Origin: Pseudonocardia sp.
Lineage (GTDB): Bacteria > Actinomycetota > Actinomycetes > Mycobacteriales > Pseudonocardiaceae
Direction: 5' to 3'
NCBI RefSeq assembly: GCF_029263155.1
Contig: NZ_JAJCYB010000044.1
Span: forward strand, 148,593-212,592
Length of the DNA stretch: 64,000 bases
Part shown: positions 57,297 to 64,000 of the stretch, piece after piece
Position numbering within the stretch: the first letter of the stretch is position 1
How the letters are laid out: every line of letters begins with the position of its first letter
Program-made: the position numbers and the translations under genes
Notes under the pieces: generated by a model
Told to the model about the DNA's origin: nothing
What the model saw: only the letters and a program-made list of their open reading frames with translations
Databases searched by the model: none

Positions 57297-57638
57297 CGCC
57301 GTCCTCCAGTCGCCGATCCGCTCAGCCCGCTCGGCCACCCTGCCCGGCGACCCGTATGGAACGTAGCTCGCGGGGTCGAGGCCGGGCCTGCCCACCTGGT
57401 CGTCCTCGAGGGCGTGCCCGACCTCGGCCTCGGTGTTCATCACGGACGGGCCTGCCCGGACGATCGGTTCGTGGATCGGGTGGCCACCCAGGGTGACTAC
57501 GTCCAGGCCAGGCAGCCGGGTCTCCTGCCGATCGGCGCTGGCGACGATGAGCGTGTCGCCGGCGCCACACCCGCGGTCGTTCACCGCGTTGTCCGGGCTG
57601 AGCAGGTGGTCATCGGGCCGGACCGGTTCGGCTGACAT
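57297..57638 (-). pseudogene. C-terminal remnant of a second pirin gene
   Basis: The frame open upstream of the pirin gene encodes DVVTLGGHPIHEPIVRAGPSVMNTEAEVGHALEDDQVGR, the C-terminal end of a pirin (L-G-G-x-P-x-x-E-P-I-V ... P-x-V-M-N-T). It lacks the N-terminal cupin. It reads in frame into the intact pirin, which would give a 435-residue fusion if translated from 57638. A dead tandem duplicate is more likely. Confidence 0.65.
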
Positions 57639-57650
57639 CTTCGGTCCCCC

Positions 57651-57952
57651 TCACGCGGCCCGGAACCCGGCGACCGGTTCCCGGGTGAGCAGCGCGCCGC
57701 CCTCGCGGCTGACCGGCAGTTCCAGCTTGTGCAGCGATGCGGCCGCGGCGTCGAGGTCATCGGGGTCGTCGACACCGACCCGGATCTCCACCAGGCGGCG
57801 CGCCGGGGCCGGCACCAGGCGGAGCTGGCGCCCGCCGTCGGTGGTGGCCAGCCGTCCCCGGCGGGCGCGAGCCCGAACTGCCGGTAGTAGTCGATGGTCT
57901 CCTCGACGTTCGGCACGCCGACGGTGATCGAGGCCAGCCGGTGCAGCGGCAT
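57651..57952 (-). pseudogene. Frameshifted VOC/glyoxalase-fold gene
   Basis: ATG 57952 opens with PLHRLASITVGVPNVEETIDYYRQFGLAP, a VOC-family first strand and helix. The similarity continues in the next frame as RLATTDGGRQLRLVPAPARRLVEIRVGVDDPDDLDAAAASLHKL and ends at TGA 57651. A one-base change near 57858 joins the two. Only one VOC module of about 100 residues is present. It lies next to the FAH hydrolase and may once have been a partner in aromatic breakdown. Confidence 0.7.
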
Positions 57953-57980
57953 CGTCGCCACCTTCCTCTCTGGTGTGCTC

Positions 57981-58847
57981 TCAGGCCTCGGCCGGGGCGA
58001 CGAGGCGGTGCCGCATCTCGCCGATACCGTCGACGTAGCTGACCAGCTCGTCGCCGTCGGCGAGAAAACGTTGCGGGGTACGGCCCAGGCCGACCCCGGC
58101 GGGGGTTCCGGTGAAGATGACGTCACCGGGCAGCAGCGGGGTGACCGCGGACAGCCGCTGCACCAGCTCGGCGATCGGGAAGACCATGTCGCGGGTCCGG
58201 CCCTTCTGCACCTGCTGCCCGTTGATCAGGCAACCCAGCTCGAGGTCGTCGCGGTCGGCGAGCTCGTCGGGAGTGACCAGGACCGGACCGATCGGGCCGA
58301 AGCCCGGGTGCGATTTGCCCAGGCTGAACTGCGGCGCCGGGCCGGTGAGCTGCAGGCGGCGCTCGGAAAGGTCCTGGCCGACCGCGAGGCCGGCCATGTG
58401 TTCCCAGGCCCTGGCGGCCGGAACCCGGTGCGCCCGGGCACCGATCACGACCACCAGCTCGACCTCCCAATCGACGTCGCCCGCGGGAAGGGTGATGTCG
58501 CCGGTCGGGCCGGTGATGCTGGTGACGAACTTGGTGAACACCGGTGGCTGCTCGGGGACGGACAGCCCGGACTCGCCCGCGTGGTCGACGTAGTTCAGCC
58601 CGATCGCGAACACCTGCCGCGGTTCCGGCGCCGGGCTGCCCAGCAGCGTGACGTCGAGCGGCGCGCGGTGCGCGGGCTCGATCGCGTCCGGCTCCATCCC
58701 GGCGGCCCACCCCGCGAACTCGTCCCAGACCTCGAACACGTCCTGCGGCTCCGGCTCGAACTTGCCGCCGCTCGCCCCGTACACGTCGACGGCCGAGCCG
58801 TCGGCGGCCACCAGCACCAGTCGCCCCGCGAGGTTCGCGATCCGCAT
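57981..58847 (-). CDS. Fumarylacetoacetate hydrolase family protein
   Basis: The 288-residue protein has the FAH fold: FAIGLNYVDHAGESG, PPVFTKFVTSITGPTGDITLP, VDWEVELVVVIGARAHRV (metal-binding Glu), VGQDLSERRLQ, SLGKSHPGFGPIGPVLV and DVIFTGTPAGVGLGR. Such enzymes hydrolyse or decarboxylate products of aromatic ring cleavage. GGAGG lies 6 nt before the ATG. It is divergent from a GntR regulator that probably controls it. Confidence 0.92.
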   Translation of the reverse strand: MRIANLAGRLVLVAADGSAVDVYGASGGKFEPEPQDVFEVWDEFAGWAAGMEPDAIEPAHRAPLDVTLLGSPAPEPRQVFAIGLNYVDHAGESGLSVPEQPPVFTKFVTSITGPTGDITLPAGDVDWEVELVVVIGARAHRVPAARAWEHMAGLAVGQDLSERRLQLTGPAPQFSLGKSHPGFGPIGPVLVTPDELADRDDLELGCLINGQQVQKGRTRDMVFPIAELVQRLSAVTPLLPGDVIFTGTPAGVGLGRTPQRFLADGDELVSYVDGIGEMRHRLVAPAEA

Positions 58848-58890
58848 GTCCTACCTCCTGCAATCGGAATGGACTCCTGTGTACTCGCCC

Positions 58891-58921
58891 ACATTCGACG
58901 CGTCAAGAAAGTTTCGAATGT
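58891..58921. promoter_or_regulatory. Inverted-repeat operator between FAH and GntR genes
   Basis: ACATTCGA (58891-58898) and TCGAATGT (58914-58921) form a perfect 8-bp inverted repeat with 15-bp spacing. It lies in the AT-richer divergent promoter region, upstream of TACTGT (58944-58949), the -10 candidate of the regulator. Confidence 0.55.
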
Positions 58922-58955
58922 TGCTTCAATGATCGTATCTAGCTACTGTGATGGC

Positions 58956-59648
58956 ATGGTGAGACGGGCGGCGGGCCGCACCAGGACCGACCTGGTGCAC
59001 GACCGGCTGCGGTCGGACATCCTTGACGGGCACCTACGCCCCGGGCAGCGATTGAAGTTCCCCGACCTGTGCGAGCAGTACGACGCGAGCGTCGGCGTGG
59101 CCCGCGAGGCGCTGGCGCGACTGGCCGCGCAGGGGCTGGTCCGCGGGCAGAGCCGCCAGGGCTACCAGGTGGCTCCGCTCTCGCAGGACGACCTGTCCGA
59201 CCTGACGAGCGCGCGGGTCGAGGTCGAGTCCCTGGTGCTGCACCGCTCGGTCGTCGAGGGCGACGTGGAGTGGGAAGCCACGGCGATCGGCGCGCACCAT
59301 GTACTGGAGCGGGCCCACTTCACCGCCCCGGACGACCCGCGCCGGGTCACCGACCAGTGGGCGGACGCGCACGCGGCCTTCCACAACGCCCTGCTCGCCG
59401 GCTGCACCAACCGGCGGCTGATGCAGACCGCCGCGTCCCTGCGCGCGGAGGCCGAGCTCTACCGGCGCTGGTCGGTCTCCCTGGGCCACGAGCCCGACCG
59501 CGACATCAGCGCCGAACACCGCGGGCTGTTGGACGCCGCTGTGGCGCGCGACCCCGACCTCGCCGCGGAGCGGCTGCGCCAGCACATCGCGCACACCGCA
59601 CAGCTGCTGATCACCTGCGCCGACGAGGATGCGACGGACCTGCGGTGA
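58956..59648 (+). CDS. GntR family regulator of the FAH locus
   Basis: The 230-residue protein has a winged helix (DLVHDRLRSDILDGHLRPGQRLKFPDLCEQYDASVGVAREALARLAAQGLV) and an FCD effector domain (ARVEVESLVLHRSV, ADAHAAFHNALLAGCTNRRLM, EHRGLLDAAVARDPDLAAERLRQHI). TACTGT 6 nt before ATG 58956 indicates a leaderless start. The divergent position makes the FAH gene its likely target; the effector may be an aromatic-pathway acid. Confidence 0.9.
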   Translation: MVRRAAGRTRTDLVHDRLRSDILDGHLRPGQRLKFPDLCEQYDASVGVAREALARLAAQGLVRGQSRQGYQVAPLSQDDLSDLTSARVEVESLVLHRSVVEGDVEWEATAIGAHHVLERAHFTAPDDPRRVTDQWADAHAAFHNALLAGCTNRRLMQTAASLRAEAELYRRWSVSLGHEPDRDISAEHRGLLDAAVARDPDLAAERLRQHIAHTAQLLITCADEDATDLR

Positions 59649-59872
59649 TTGGAGCACACGGACATCGGACGACGATCATGAGGCTCCGGGGTACGAAGCG
59701 AGCAGTGTCGCGCCTGGCATCTCGCGGTGACCGGTCGTGCACTTCGAGGGGCGTGGCCGCGGTCGATGTCGCGCAGGAGTATGCGGGCTCTTCGATCTTG
59801 GCCGGGAAGTGCAGTACAGACCATGATCGTCCGATCGGCCGAATTGACCGAGGCCTCGCTGCCCGTACGGCG

Positions 59873-60181
59873 TCAGCCGACCTTGATCTGCTCATCACCG
59901 AAGTTCGCCACAAGCTGGAGATCGCCGCCGAGCGCGCTGACGTAGCGATCGAGTACGTCGATCCCGGCCAGCTCGCCGTTCTCGATCTGGCTCACCCGCC
60001 CGACCGTCACGCCCATCGCCTGCGCGACCTGACGCTGGGTGAGTCCCCGCCGCTTGCGCATCTCGGCCAGACGATGAGCACGGACCTGCGCGAGCAACCG
60101 GGTCTTGCCGTGCTCGACGTCCTGCTCACCGATCGCCTCGACATGCTTGCCCCGGATCTCCGACCACCGAACCGTGCTCAT
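59873..60181 (-). CDS. higA: HigA-like Xre antitoxin
   Basis: The 102-residue protein carries an Xre helix-turn-helix (LAEMRKRRGLTQRQVAQAMGVTVGRVSQIENGELAGIDVLDRYVSALGG). It overlaps the toxin stop as ATGA and has GGAGGG 7 nt upstream of ATG 60181. It would neutralise the RelE/HigB-type toxin and repress the operon through the site at 60565-60580. Its frame is also continuous with the upstream toxin frame because of the toxin frameshift. Confidence 0.85.
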   Translation of the reverse strand: MSTVRWSEIRGKHVEAIGEQDVEHGKTRLLAQVRAHRLAEMRKRRGLTQRQVAQAMGVTVGRVSQIENGELAGIDVLDRYVSALGGDLQLVANFGDEQIKVG

Positions 60182-60541
60182 AGCCCGCCCTCCTCGACCT
60201 CTGCCGTGCGTTCCTTCAGATACGTCTCGCGGGATCGCCTGCCGATACCACTCGCGCCACCGACCGGACTTGTCTCCCGCCACCAACAGCACCGAGCTGC
60301 GCCACGGGTCGAGCGCGAACAAGATCCGCATCTCCGTCGTACCCGCAGACCTCGGACGCAGCTCCTTCAGGTTGTGCAGCGACGACCCCTTGATCCGGTC
60401 CACCAGCGGACGGCCGAGGTTCGGACCACTCTCAGCCAACGCCTCGATCGCGTACACCGCCTGACGGTGGCTGTCCGGGTCGTCGGCGGCCAGTCGATCG
60501 AGCCACCGGTCGATCTCGCCGGTCAGGTAGATCCCCCACAC
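60178..60541 (-). pseudogene. higB: HigB-like toxin with C-terminal frameshift
   Basis: GTG 60541 (GAGGAGGGG just upstream) encodes a RelE/HigB-fold protein: YLTGEIDRWLDRLAADDPDS, LGRPLVDRIKGSSLHNLKELRP, EMRILFALDPWRSSVLLVAGDKSG. After REWYRQAIP the family ending (ETYLKERTAEVEEGGL, then TGA overlapping the higA ATG) continues only after a one-base shift near 60225-60236. Read as it stands, the frame has no stop and runs on into HigA as a 222-residue fusion. Sequencing error, inactivation or a genuine fused toxin-antitoxin are all possible. Confidence 0.7.
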
Positions 60542-60564
60542 GACCCCTCCTCGACCGCATCGAG

Positions 60565-60580
60565 TTTAGCTTCCGCTATA
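60565..60580. promoter_or_regulatory. Candidate higBA operator
   Basis: Within TTTAGCTTCCGCTATA, TAGC and GCTA form an inverted repeat around TTCC. It lies 24 bp upstream of the toxin start, in the expected promoter. Confidence 0.45.
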
Positions 60581-60746
60581 CCTGGGCGCTAGACCATAGA
60601 ACCCCGACCGAGCACGACGGCCTCGGTACGCATCGACCTCAGGAGTCATCCCGAGTTCGCACCACCAGTTGACTCGTGCCACATTTCGCACCACGCGGGG
60701 CGAGTGAAGATGGCAATTACACTGCAAAGCTGCAGGTCAAACGTAG

Positions 60747-60817
60747 AGCGGGCGACGGGAATCGAACCCGCGTAGCTAGTTTGGAAGACTAGGGCTCTAC
60801 CATTGAGCTACGCCCGC
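60747..60817 (-). tRNA. tRNA-Gly (UCC)
   Basis: The minus strand folds into a complete cloverleaf: acceptor GCGGGCG/CGCCCGC, D-arm AGCTCAATGGTAGAGC, anticodon stem CTAGT/ACTAG with loop CTTCCAA (anticodon TCC) and T-arm CGGGTTCGATTCCCG. The discriminator is U and CCA is not encoded. It lies in a gap between higBA and the sortase gene. Confidence 0.95.
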
Positions 60818-60928
60818 AGCGTCCGGTGAACCGGACTTCCGCAGCCTAGCCGATCCCGTGCCGTGCACACCTCCCGGTCGCCGTGCACAGTTCGGAGCGT
60901 GTGCACGGCGACCGAAGAGTGTGCACCG

Positions 60929-61612
60929 TCAGGCGCTGCGGCTCGCGTGCACCACGAGGTTGTCCTCGTAGCTGCGCTCGCCACGGTCGAACTCCCCCGC
61001 GCAGGTGACCAGGCGCAACACGTCGTCGCGCGTGGCGCCGAACACCTCGAACGTCGGGAACTCGTCCTTGCTCACCTGCTCGATGCGGTCCACCGAGTAG
61101 ACGGCGACGGCACCTCCCGCGGTTCTCACCTCCACGACGTCACCGGGAACGAGGTCACGCAGGCGGTAGAAGACCGCCGGGCCGTCGGGGGAGTCGACGT
61201 GCCCGAGCACTACCGTCGGCCCGATCACCCCGGGGCGGCCGCCTTCCCGGAACCAGCCGGCGAGGGCGTAGTCGGCCGGCACCTCCGCACTGCCGTCGGG
61301 CTGCAGGCCCAGGTCCAGGAGCTCGGACCCGACCCCGATCGCCGGGATGGCGATGGCGGTGGGTTCGGCGGCGGCGAGGACGTCGTCCGGGATGACGTCC
61401 GGGACGGGTCCGGCGTAGAAGGTCACGCCGTCGTGGACCATCGACCCGTCTGCGGCCACGGTGTGCCCCCCACCGTGACCCGGTCCGTGGCCCTCCGAGC
61501 CGGCCGTGGCCAGCCCGGACATCAGCAGCCCGGCCGCAGCCAGGGCTACCGCGGACCCGATTGCCTGCGCCAGCACCGACCGCCGGGATCCGGTCGACTC
61601 AGTCCGTGGCAC
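60929..61612 (-). CDS. Class F-like sortase
   Basis: The 227-residue protein has an N-terminal membrane helix (VLAQAIGSAVALAAAGLLMSG), a His-rich linker (GHGPGHGGGHTV) and a sortase core with the catalytic His in VVLGHVDSPDGP, Cys in LRLVTCAGEFD and Arg in RGERSYEDN. The GTG start (61612) lies 14 nt inside the upstream CHRD gene, so the two are co-translated and the CHRD protein is the obvious substrate candidate. No LPxTG motif is visible in it, however. Confidence 0.9.
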   Translation of the reverse strand: MPRTESTGSRRSVLAQAIGSAVALAAAGLLMSGLATAGSEGHGPGHGGGHTVAADGSMVHDGVTFYAGPVPDVIPDDVLAAAEPTAIAIPAIGVGSELLDLGLQPDGSAEVPADYALAGWFREGGRPGVIGPTVVLGHVDSPDGPAVFYRLRDLVPGDVVEVRTAGGAVAVYSVDRIEQVSKDEFPTFEVFGATRDDVLRLVTCAGEFDRGERSYEDNLVVHASRSA

Positions 61613-62303
61613 GGCGACGCACGGCCGTGATGCCGACGCCCGCCGCACCGAGCAGGGCCAGCGCGCCGAGCGCGGCCGGCATCCACTCGCCGTCCGCAGC
61701 CGCCGTGCCACCGGCACCGGTGTCCACGCCACCCATCGGCACGGCGCTGAGCTGCCCACGCATCGCGCCGGGCACGAAGTCCGCCGTGTGCACGTCGGCG
61801 TAGTAGCCCGCCGGGTCCGACTCGATCTCGGCCAGGGTGAACCCGTCGCCCGTGTCGGTCCCTTCGGGGGCCACGCCCGTCGTGAACGGGCCCTGCAGGC
61901 AGCCGGAACTGGTCAGGGTTCCGTCACCGGCGTCGGTGGGGTTCGGGAACACGATGCGCGGGGGACCGGAGGTGCCGGCCGCCGCCTCGTGGATGTGGGT
62001 CGCCGTCCGGGCCGGACTCTCGTACTCGGCGGTGATCCCCTCCACCGTGATGTCGTAGCAGATGATCTCCTGGTCGCTGTTGATGCGGAAGTTCCAGGTA
62101 CCGGTCGCCCCCTCCGGCCCCGGAACCGCCATCCCGTCGGCGTTCACGACCATGTCCGGCGTCGTCGTGGTGGTGAACATGCTGGTGAACGTGTCGGGCT
62201 CGGGCACCTCGGTGTCCTGAGCGAAGGCGGGCCCTGCGGACAGGGCGAACGCGGCGGTGGTCGTCGCGCTCAGGATCGCGACTCGACGGACGGTGGTTCG
62301 CAT
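61599..62303 (-). CDS. Secreted CHRD domain protein with C-terminal anchor
   Basis: The 234-residue protein has a signal peptide (AILSATTTAAFALSAGPAFA), a CHRD domain (GTWNFRINSDQEIICYDITVEGI, ATHIHEAAAGTSGPP, FVPGAMRGQLS) and a C-terminal hydrophobic helix with an Arg tail (LGALALLGAAGVGITAVRRR), the layout of a wall-sorted protein. The sorting pentapeptide is not a standard LPxTG; GEWMPAALG precedes the helix. CHRD domains bind metals or partners at the surface. GGGAGGAA precedes the ATG. Confidence 0.85.
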   Translation of the reverse strand: MRTTVRRVAILSATTTAAFALSAGPAFAQDTEVPEPDTFTSMFTTTTTPDMVVNADGMAVPGPEGATGTWNFRINSDQEIICYDITVEGITAEYESPARTATHIHEAAAGTSGPPRIVFPNPTDAGDGTLTSSGCLQGPFTTGVAPEGTDTGDGFTLAEIESDPAGYYADVHTADFVPGAMRGQLSAVPMGGVDTGAGGTAAADGEWMPAALGALALLGAAGVGITAVRRRATD

Positions 62304-62437
62304 GCGGTTCCTCCCGGGGGATACGTGTCGGTTCGTCCGTTGCTACGCAGGTGAGACCTCCACCGTTCAAGCCCGTCCGACCCTTTCTCGACGTCGGCCT
62401 GCAACCCGTTCGGGCAAGCGGCATACACTCCCCCGGA

Positions 62438-62511
62438 CGGGGTGTGGCGCAGCTTGGTAGCGCACTCGCTTTGGGAGCGAGGGGCCGTGGGTTCAAATCC
62501 CGCCACCCCGA
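62438..62511 (+). tRNA. tRNA-Pro (UGG), CCA encoded
   Basis: The acceptor CGGGGTG/CACCCCG, D-arm GCGCAGCTTGGTAGCGC, anticodon stem CTCGC/GCGAG with loop TTTGGGA (anticodon TGG) and T-arm GTGGGTTCAAATCCCGC form a complete tRNA. Discriminator A is followed by an encoded CCA (62512-62514). An integrase remnant follows directly, so the 3' end probably served as an attachment site. Confidence 0.96.
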
Positions 62512-62539
62512 CCAGGTCAGACAGGGCAAGGATGCCTTG

Positions 62540-62764
62540 CAAGATCGTTTGACAGCGATCGTTGAGAGCAGCGCGGGTGATCGCAGTCCGCCCGTGAGCT
62601 GGTCGTCGAGCACGGCGAGCGCGGCGCGCTGACCGTCCAGGAAGACGTGCGCGTAGACGTTCATGGTCATCTCGATGGCCGAGTGTCCGACGATCTCCAT
62701 CACGACGCGCGGGCTGACACCGAGCGTGCGCAGCAGGTTGACGCACGTGGCGCAGGTCGTGCGG
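62540..62764 (-). pseudogene. Tyrosine integrase C-terminal remnant
   Basis: On the minus strand PHDLRH (from about 62764) and, after a frameshift, TCVNLLRTLGVSPRVVMEIVGHSAIEMTMNVYAHVFLDGQRAALAVLDDQL give the end of a phage/ICE-type tyrosine recombinase, with the GH histidine and the nucleophilic Tyr (NVYAHV). The N-terminal domains are missing. The frame runs on through tRNA-Pro without a stop. It marks the scar of an element once integrated at this tRNA. Nothing recognisable fills 62765-62995. Confidence 0.75.
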
Positions 62765-62995
62765 CCGGCCACGGCGCAGGCCGTGCCGGGCGCACGGGGC
62801 GTGGGAGGTGCGGGTGGGCGTGCGCGGTTCGAGCGGCGTCCCGACCGACGACGTGAAGCCGGAGGGAGTGTCCCGCCGGCGCCGGGCGTCGGCCCGCCCC
62901 GCCTCGTCCCCGACGTCGACCCGATCCGCCGCCGTCCCGTCGACGGGGGTGTCCTTGCTTGCGAGGCGACGAGTTTCGGTCCGCTGTGGCGTCCA

Positions 62996-63385
62996 ATGAG
63001 CATGCCGATGACGACGAGAGTGCTGAGTGAGTCCGTTCCGGTGTCCGACCAGAACGCCGCACTGAGGTTCTATACCGAGGTGCTGGGGTGCGACCTGCGC
63101 ACCGATGTGCAGCTCTGGCCAGGAGCGCGGATGGTCGAGGTCGCGCCGCCGGGCTCGAGTGTCTCCGTGGTACTGCTGCCTCCCGACAGCCAGATCCCGG
63201 TCGCGATCCGGCTGGGCACCTCGGACGCTCGACGGGCCCACGACACGCTCCGTGACGCCGGTGTGACGCTGCACGACGCCGAGCTGGTCCTCATGGACGG
63301 CGTGCCGGCGATGTTCTCCTTCACCGACCCCGACGGCAACGGCGTGGTCTACATGGAGGAGTACGACCCGCGCGAGCCCCGCTGA
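62996..63385 (+). CDS. VOC family protein (glyoxalase fold)
   Basis: The 129-residue protein has SESVPVSDQNAALRFYTEVLGCDLRTDVQ, a central VSVVLLPPD strand and a closing MFSFTDPDGNGVVYMEEYD, the pattern of single-module glyoxalase/bleomycin-resistance/dioxygenase proteins. The metal ligands are not all obvious. Three in-frame ATGs (62996, 63002, 63008) without a strong site leave the start open by a few residues. Confidence 0.82.
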   Translation: MSMPMTTRVLSESVPVSDQNAALRFYTEVLGCDLRTDVQLWPGARMVEVAPPGSSVSVVLLPPDSQIPVAIRLGTSDARRAHDTLRDAGVTLHDAELVLMDGVPAMFSFTDPDGNGVVYMEEYDPREPR

Positions 63386-63429
63386 CCACCGCGACGTTCC
63401 GCTGATCGACACGAAGGAGGACCACGATC

Positions 63430-63714
63430 ATGGCGAACCCCGAGGAACTGGACATCACGTTCACCGCTCGGCTGGGCAAGGTGCGCCCGGGTGACACCTG
63501 GACCTGCGTCCAGCTACCCGACTCAGCGACGATCTTCGGCACCCGGGGCCTGGTCAAGGTCGCCGGTACCGTCGACGGCCAACCGTTCACCGGGGCGTTC
63601 ATGGCCCTGGGCGACGGGACCCACAAGCTCCCGGTGGCCGACCCCATCCGTAGGGCCATCGGCAAGAGCGACGGTGACGACGTCGAGATCCACCTCACCG
63701 AGCGGCTCAACTGA
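63430..63714 (+). CDS. DUF1905 protein
   Basis: The 94-residue beta-rich protein ([59 protein letters not shown]) matches DUF1905, small barrel proteins of unknown role often near YdeI-like genes. AAGGAGG lies 10 nt upstream of the ATG. It follows the VOC gene after 44 bp and may share its transcript. Confidence 0.82.
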   Translation: MANPEELDITFTARLGKVRPGDTWTCVQLPDSATIFGTRGLVKVAGTVDGQPFTGAFMALGDGTHKLPVADPIRRAIGKSDGDDVEIHLTERLN

Positions 63715-64000
63715 ACCGCATCCGCGGGCGCCCGGGGCCGGGCCGTCACCTCCGGCGGCGATGGCTCGGCCCAGGACCCGGCACCGCCTCGCCCACCGGC
63801 GGGGTTGGTCGCGGGGGTGCGACGGCGCTGTCGCGCGATCACGAAGCCGCCCGACGCGAGCCCGCGTTCCGCGTAATTCGGCCGGTCTGGAGATCCTGGG
63901 CGGGTGAGGCTGCAGGTCAGGGCGGTGCGGGTGGCTGTCGAACCGAGAAACGCCTAGAGAAACGCCTGGCTGGGTAGCTGCTGCTGGGCGAGCCGTGATG
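63715..64000. other. Right-end intergenic stretch (286 bp)
   Basis: No gene is supported. GAGAAACGCCT occurs twice close together near 63945-63970. A gene may begin beyond the window. Confidence 0.5.

Overview
The window reads as the chromosome of a high-GC actinobacterium, most likely a Pseudonocardia-like member of the Pseudonocardiaceae. The grounds are very high GC with GTG/TTG starts, a mycothiol-dependent enzyme, an F420-type PPOX protein, paired ClpP1/ClpP2, an RNase E with a long low-complexity N-terminus, and many genes whose start codon lies 6-8 nt after a TANNNT-like -10 box (leaderless mRNAs). The backbone follows the Mycobacterium order proB-obgE-rpmA-rplU-rne / ndk / DUF4233-folC-valS / clpX-clpP2-clpP1-tig, with strain-specific genes inserted between the blocks. 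No species can be named with certainty from the sequence alone.

Layout. 1-9.5 kb (minus strand): proB fragment, obgE, ribosomal proteins L27 and L21, RNase E, DUF2344, a GNAT and a B12-type radical SAM protein. 9.5-15 kb: hydrolase, dapA, a TspO-like protein and a drug-type ABC exporter (ATPase plus two permeases). 15-18 kb: GNAT and ndk, then a two-gene thiol-redox unit whose thioredoxin-fold lipoprotein carries an in-frame TGA exactly at the first Cys of CxxC, followed by a strong hairpin: a candidate selenoprotein paired with a CcdA-like membrane protein. 18-25.3 kb: DUF4233-folC-valS, and gluconate uptake (gntT-gntK) with a divergent GntR regulator. 25.4-29 kb: papain/C39-like protein, PPOX protein, DUF6457, and an OFA-type MFS transporter with its 56-residue small subunit. 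29-33.5 kb: clpX, clpP2-clpP1 (with a ClgR-type operator) and tig. 33.6-36 kb: a stress cluster of Asp23, CsbD, ECF sigma factor, a ZAS anti-sigma fused to an Asp23-like domain, and another Asp23. 36-37.5 kb: vapBC and an FhuF-like reductase. 37.9-43.9 kb: gltBD. 44-52 kb: IclR regulator, a DUF59-amidohydrolase pair, 3-hydroxybutyrate dehydrogenase, a 168-bp MITE-like inverted-repeat element, a GAF/PucR regulator, DedA and an RsbW-like kinase. 52-64 kb is the most eroded part: SelO, a MetX-like hydrolase, pirin, FAH hydrolase with a GntR regulator, a higBA locus with a frameshift, a sortase-CHRD pair, tRNA-Gly, tRNA-Pro with an integrase remnant, and several gene fragments (STAS, GGDEF, pirin, VOC).

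How the genes work together. Most of the window is housekeeping: translation and ribosome assembly, RNA decay, ATP-dependent proteolysis, folate and aminoacyl-tRNA synthesis, and ammonium assimilation. Around it lie small regulated catabolic units (gluconate, hydroxybutyrate, FAH-type aromatic breakdown) and stress or defence-like modules (ECF/Asp23, VapBC, HigBA). Terminator-like perfect inverted repeats without U-tracts separate many transcription units. The least expected item is the UGA-containing Mpt53/DsbE-like protein at 16.0-16.5 kb.
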